Source: Tannerella sp.
Lineage (GTDB): Bacteria > Bacteroidota > Bacteroidia > Bacteroidales > Tannerellaceae
Direction: 5' to 3'
Length of the DNA: 36,649 bases
Assembly (NCBI RefSeq): GCF_030528505.1
Contig: NZ_JAUMYS010000030.1
Coordinates: 1 to 36,649, forward strand
In this document: piece after piece, positions 34,692-36,649 of the stretch
Layout: every line of letters starts with the position of its first letter
How positions within the stretch are numbered: the stretch's first letter is position 1
Made by a program: the position numbers and the translations under genes
The notes under the pieces: model-generated
The model's input: the letters and a program-made list of their open reading frames with translations, nothing else
Told to the model about the DNA's origin: nothing
The model's database searches: none

Positions 34692-35519
34692 ATGGAAACA
34701 CAAACACCAATCATTGATGTGCGAAGGGTCCTACGTGAGAAAGCGCCCGAGATTTCAAAAAAGATGCCTGCATGTGTCGTGAATTATCTGATCCGCACGA
34801 TTCATCAGGACGAATTGAACCGTATCCTCGAGCGCTATGCCGCACTCGACGGAGTTGCGTTCATGCAGGCACTGATTCGCGAATTCGATCTGACCATGCG
34901 CCTCATCGGTGAAAAGCATCTGCCTCCACCGGAGGGACGCTATCTCTTCGTGTCGAACCATCCGTTAGGCGGGCTGGACGGCATTTGTCTGGCAGCTCTG
35001 CTGGGCCAACGATATGGAGAGCAGATTCGTTGTCTCGTCAACGACCTGCTCTTGTTTATCCCGAATCTGCACTCCATTTTTATCCCGATCAACAAGCATG
35101 GTGCCCAAACGAAAAAAGCAGCGATACAGCTCGATGAAGCCTTTGCCTCCGATCGTCAAATACTCACTTTCCCGGCCGGTCTCTGTTCACGCAAACAAAA
35201 CGGGCGCATCGAAGATACGGAATGGAAAAAGTCGTTTGTGCGAAACGCCGTCAAATACCATCGAGATGTAGTCCCCGTTTTCTTCGACGGGCGTAACTCC
35301 GACTTCTTCTATCGTCTGGCACGTATCCGCAAGCGACTGGGCATCAAAATGAATCTTGAAATGCTTTATTTGCCCGACGAAATGTTTCGGAACAAACATC
35401 AAACATTTCATGTTTATATAGGAAAACCAATCCCCTGGCAAACGTTCGACGGGAGTAAGAAACCCGCTGAATGGGCTGAATGGGTCAAACAAAAAGTCTA
35501 TCAGTTGAGCGAAAAATAA
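34692..35519 (+). CDS. glsA: O-acyltransferase, probable glycine-lipid synthase GlsA
   Basis: This 275-aa PlsC/LPLAT-superfamily acyltransferase has the catalytic His/Asp motif NHPLGGLDG (His90, Asp96) and a FPAGLCSRKQNG block (160-171) that serves substrate binding in this family. In Bacteroides thetaiotaomicron the adjacent pair glsA/glsB, also near the dcw cluster, makes glycine lipids: GlsB N-acylates glycine with a 3-hydroxy fatty acid and GlsA esterifies the hydroxyl. The same pairing and position here support that role over generic phosphatidate synthesis. The GNAT partner starts 4 nt downstream. The N-terminus (IDVRRVLREKAPE) looks genuine, so the start is kept despite the very close -7 box. 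Confidence 0.8.
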   Translation: METQTPIIDVRRVLREKAPEISKKMPACVVNYLIRTIHQDELNRILERYAALDGVAFMQALIREFDLTMRLIGEKHLPPPEGRYLFVSNHPLGGLDGICLAALLGQRYGEQIRCLVNDLLLFIPNLHSIFIPINKHGAQTKKAAIQLDEAFASDRQILTFPAGLCSRKQNGRIEDTEWKKSFVRNAVKYHRDVVPVFFDGRNSDFFYRLARIRKRLGIKMNLEMLYLPDEMFRNKHQTFHVYIGKPIPWQTFDGSKKPAEWAEWVKQKVYQLSEK

Positions 35520-35523
35520 ACGT

Positions 35524-36498
35524 ATGCAGAAAATTATCCGGCCGGTCGAAACGGCCTTGCTGAAAAAAGAATTGACTCCGGAGAAACGATTGCGGCGGAC
35601 GAATAAATCGGACAACGAAATCTATATCGTGACGGCACATGACTCTCCGAACATCATGCGCGAAATCGGACGTCAACGCGAAATCGCTTTTCGTCATTAC
35701 GGCGGAGGTACGGGAAAAGCGGTTGATATCGACGAGTTCGACACCATGGAACATGGCTACCGCCAACTGATTGTTTGGAGCCCGGAAGACGAGCAAATAC
35801 TGGGGGGCTATCGTTTTCTCTTCGGGTCGGATGTGCAATACGATACGGCGGGAAAACCCATTCTGGCTACGGCACATCTATTTCATTTTTCGAAACGTTT
35901 TCTGGCCGATTACCTGCCTTATACGGTTGAGCTGGGACGCTCGTTCGTTTCGCTCGATTATCAGGCAACGCTCGGACGAACCAAAGGGATTTTTGTTCTC
36001 GATAACTTGTGGGACGGATTAGGCGCATTGACGGTCATCGATCCGGCCATGAAATATTTCTATGGAAAAGTCACGATGTACACGACCTACAACGTGGAAG
36101 CGCGAGATATGATTCTATACTTTCTCCGCCTGCATTTCCCTGACCCCGACCAATTGGTTGAGCCGATCTCCCCCCTACAGACGGGAATGGACGAAGAGAA
36201 AATGAAGCAACTTTTCTGCCACGATCACTTCAAAGACAACCTCAGAGTGTTAAATCACGAAGTGAGGAAATACGGTATCAATGTCCCTCCCTTAGTCAGT
36301 GCGTATATGAGCCTTTCGCCTAAGATGCGCACGTTCGGCACAGCCATCAACCGCGAGTTCGGCAATGTCGAAGAAACAGGCATCCTGATTGCCACCGACG
36401 AGATTCTGGAAGAAAAGAAAAAACGTCATATCGAAACGTACCTGAAAGAAATGACAGGCCGCGAAGCTCGACAGGATTCGATTTCAGATACGGATTGA
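35524..36498 (+). CDS. glsB: GNAT N-acyltransferase, probable glycine-lipid synthase GlsB
   Basis: This 324-aa protein belongs to the OlsB-like GNAT family often annotated as hemolysin or N-acyltransferase. Visible family features are REIGRQREIAFRHYGGGTG (about residues 46-64), the ILGGYRFLFG strand near 97, and VELGRSFVSLDYQ (about 139-151). Paired with the preceding O-acyltransferase, it is expected to transfer a 3-hydroxyacyl chain from ACP to the amino group of glycine, the committing step of glycine-lipid synthesis. Stop and start of the two genes are 4 nt apart, so they are one operon. Substrate is inferred from the pairing. Confidence 0.8.
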   Translation: MQKIIRPVETALLKKELTPEKRLRRTNKSDNEIYIVTAHDSPNIMREIGRQREIAFRHYGGGTGKAVDIDEFDTMEHGYRQLIVWSPEDEQILGGYRFLFGSDVQYDTAGKPILATAHLFHFSKRFLADYLPYTVELGRSFVSLDYQATLGRTKGIFVLDNLWDGLGALTVIDPAMKYFYGKVTMYTTYNVEARDMILYFLRLHFPDPDQLVEPISPLQTGMDEEKMKQLFCHDHFKDNLRVLNHEVRKYGINVPPLVSAYMSLSPKMRTFGTAINREFGNVEETGILIATDEILEEKKKRHIETYLKEMTGREARQDSISDTD

Positions 36499-36649
36499 AG
36501 ATAAGACGACTTAGTCGTTACCTCATCGCTCCCAAGACGGTAACCACGTAATAGCATTTGTCTCATCGACTGTTTTTCTGATGCGGCACAAAACAGCATT
36601 CCTGTTTTCATACAAAAAGGAATCCCCCGTGCTGCAAGCTGCACAAGGG
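36499..36649. other. Right-edge region, no gene recognised
   Basis: After glsB there is a weak 5-bp hairpin (ACGAC/GTCGT, 36506-36518) without a T-run, then unremarkable sequence to the window edge. A minus-strand frame across 36426-36644 runs into glsB antisense and is not supported. Confidence 0.4.

Noticed and set aside
36426..36644. 72-codon minus-strand frame at the right edge
   Set aside because: It overlaps glsB antisense, no family was recognised, and its 5' side is close to the window edge.

Overview
The window looks like a chromosomal segment of a Bacteroidales bacterium, most likely of the Tannerella/Parabacteroides/Porphyromonas type. The evidence is a SusC/SusD pair, Bacteroidetes-type -7 boxes (TAnnTTTG), almost no Shine-Dalgarno sequences, a meso-DAP-type MurE, a Bacteroidetes-style dcw (division and cell wall) cluster, and a pair of acyltransferases matching the glycine-lipid genes glsA/glsB. 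The genus is an inference; no rRNA or tRNA gene is present.

Layout. (1) Positions 1-430 hold no gene. They carry a decayed 21-bp-phased repeat array, then a promoter with an overlapping palindrome. (2) Positions 458-11396 (+) are an RND efflux locus: membrane fusion lipoprotein, RND permease 1, outer-membrane channel, a six-bladed-propeller-type lipoprotein, and RND permease 2. A small AT-rich block interrupts it between the fusion protein and permease 1. That block holds a gene remnant, a four-helix-bundle (23S intervening-sequence family) gene, and a 7-bp-phased repeat array starting on that gene's stop codon. (3) Positions 11408-12040 (-) encode a TRIC/YicG-type membrane protein, convergent with permease 2. 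(4) Positions 12327-17394 (+) are a SusC/SusD outer-membrane uptake pair ending in a strong hairpin terminator, with no recognisable regulator or hydrolase beside it. (5) Positions 34369-17656 (-) are one long, tightly packed operon: rsmH, ftsL-like, ftsI (PASTA), murE, mraY, murD, ftsW, murG, murC, ftsQ, ftsA, ftsZ, yqeY-like, cstA. mraZ is missing at its head, and murF, murB and ddl are not in the cluster. (6) Positions 34692-36498 (+), divergent from the dcw operon, are glsA and glsB.

How the genes work together. The dcw block makes lipid-linked peptidoglycan precursor (MurE, MurD, MurC, MraY, MurG) and the divisome that uses it (FtsZ, FtsA, FtsQ, FtsL, FtsW, FtsI). The efflux genes could form a tripartite pump with two alternative or paired permeases. 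SusC/SusD import an unknown oligomer.

The most unusual feature is a set of three sequence-unrelated repeat arrays (2-184, 2194-2354, 17589-17672). All keep a strict 7- or 21-bp phase without indels, and all spell heptapeptide repeats. The two whose flanking gene is visible start exactly on that gene's stop codon.
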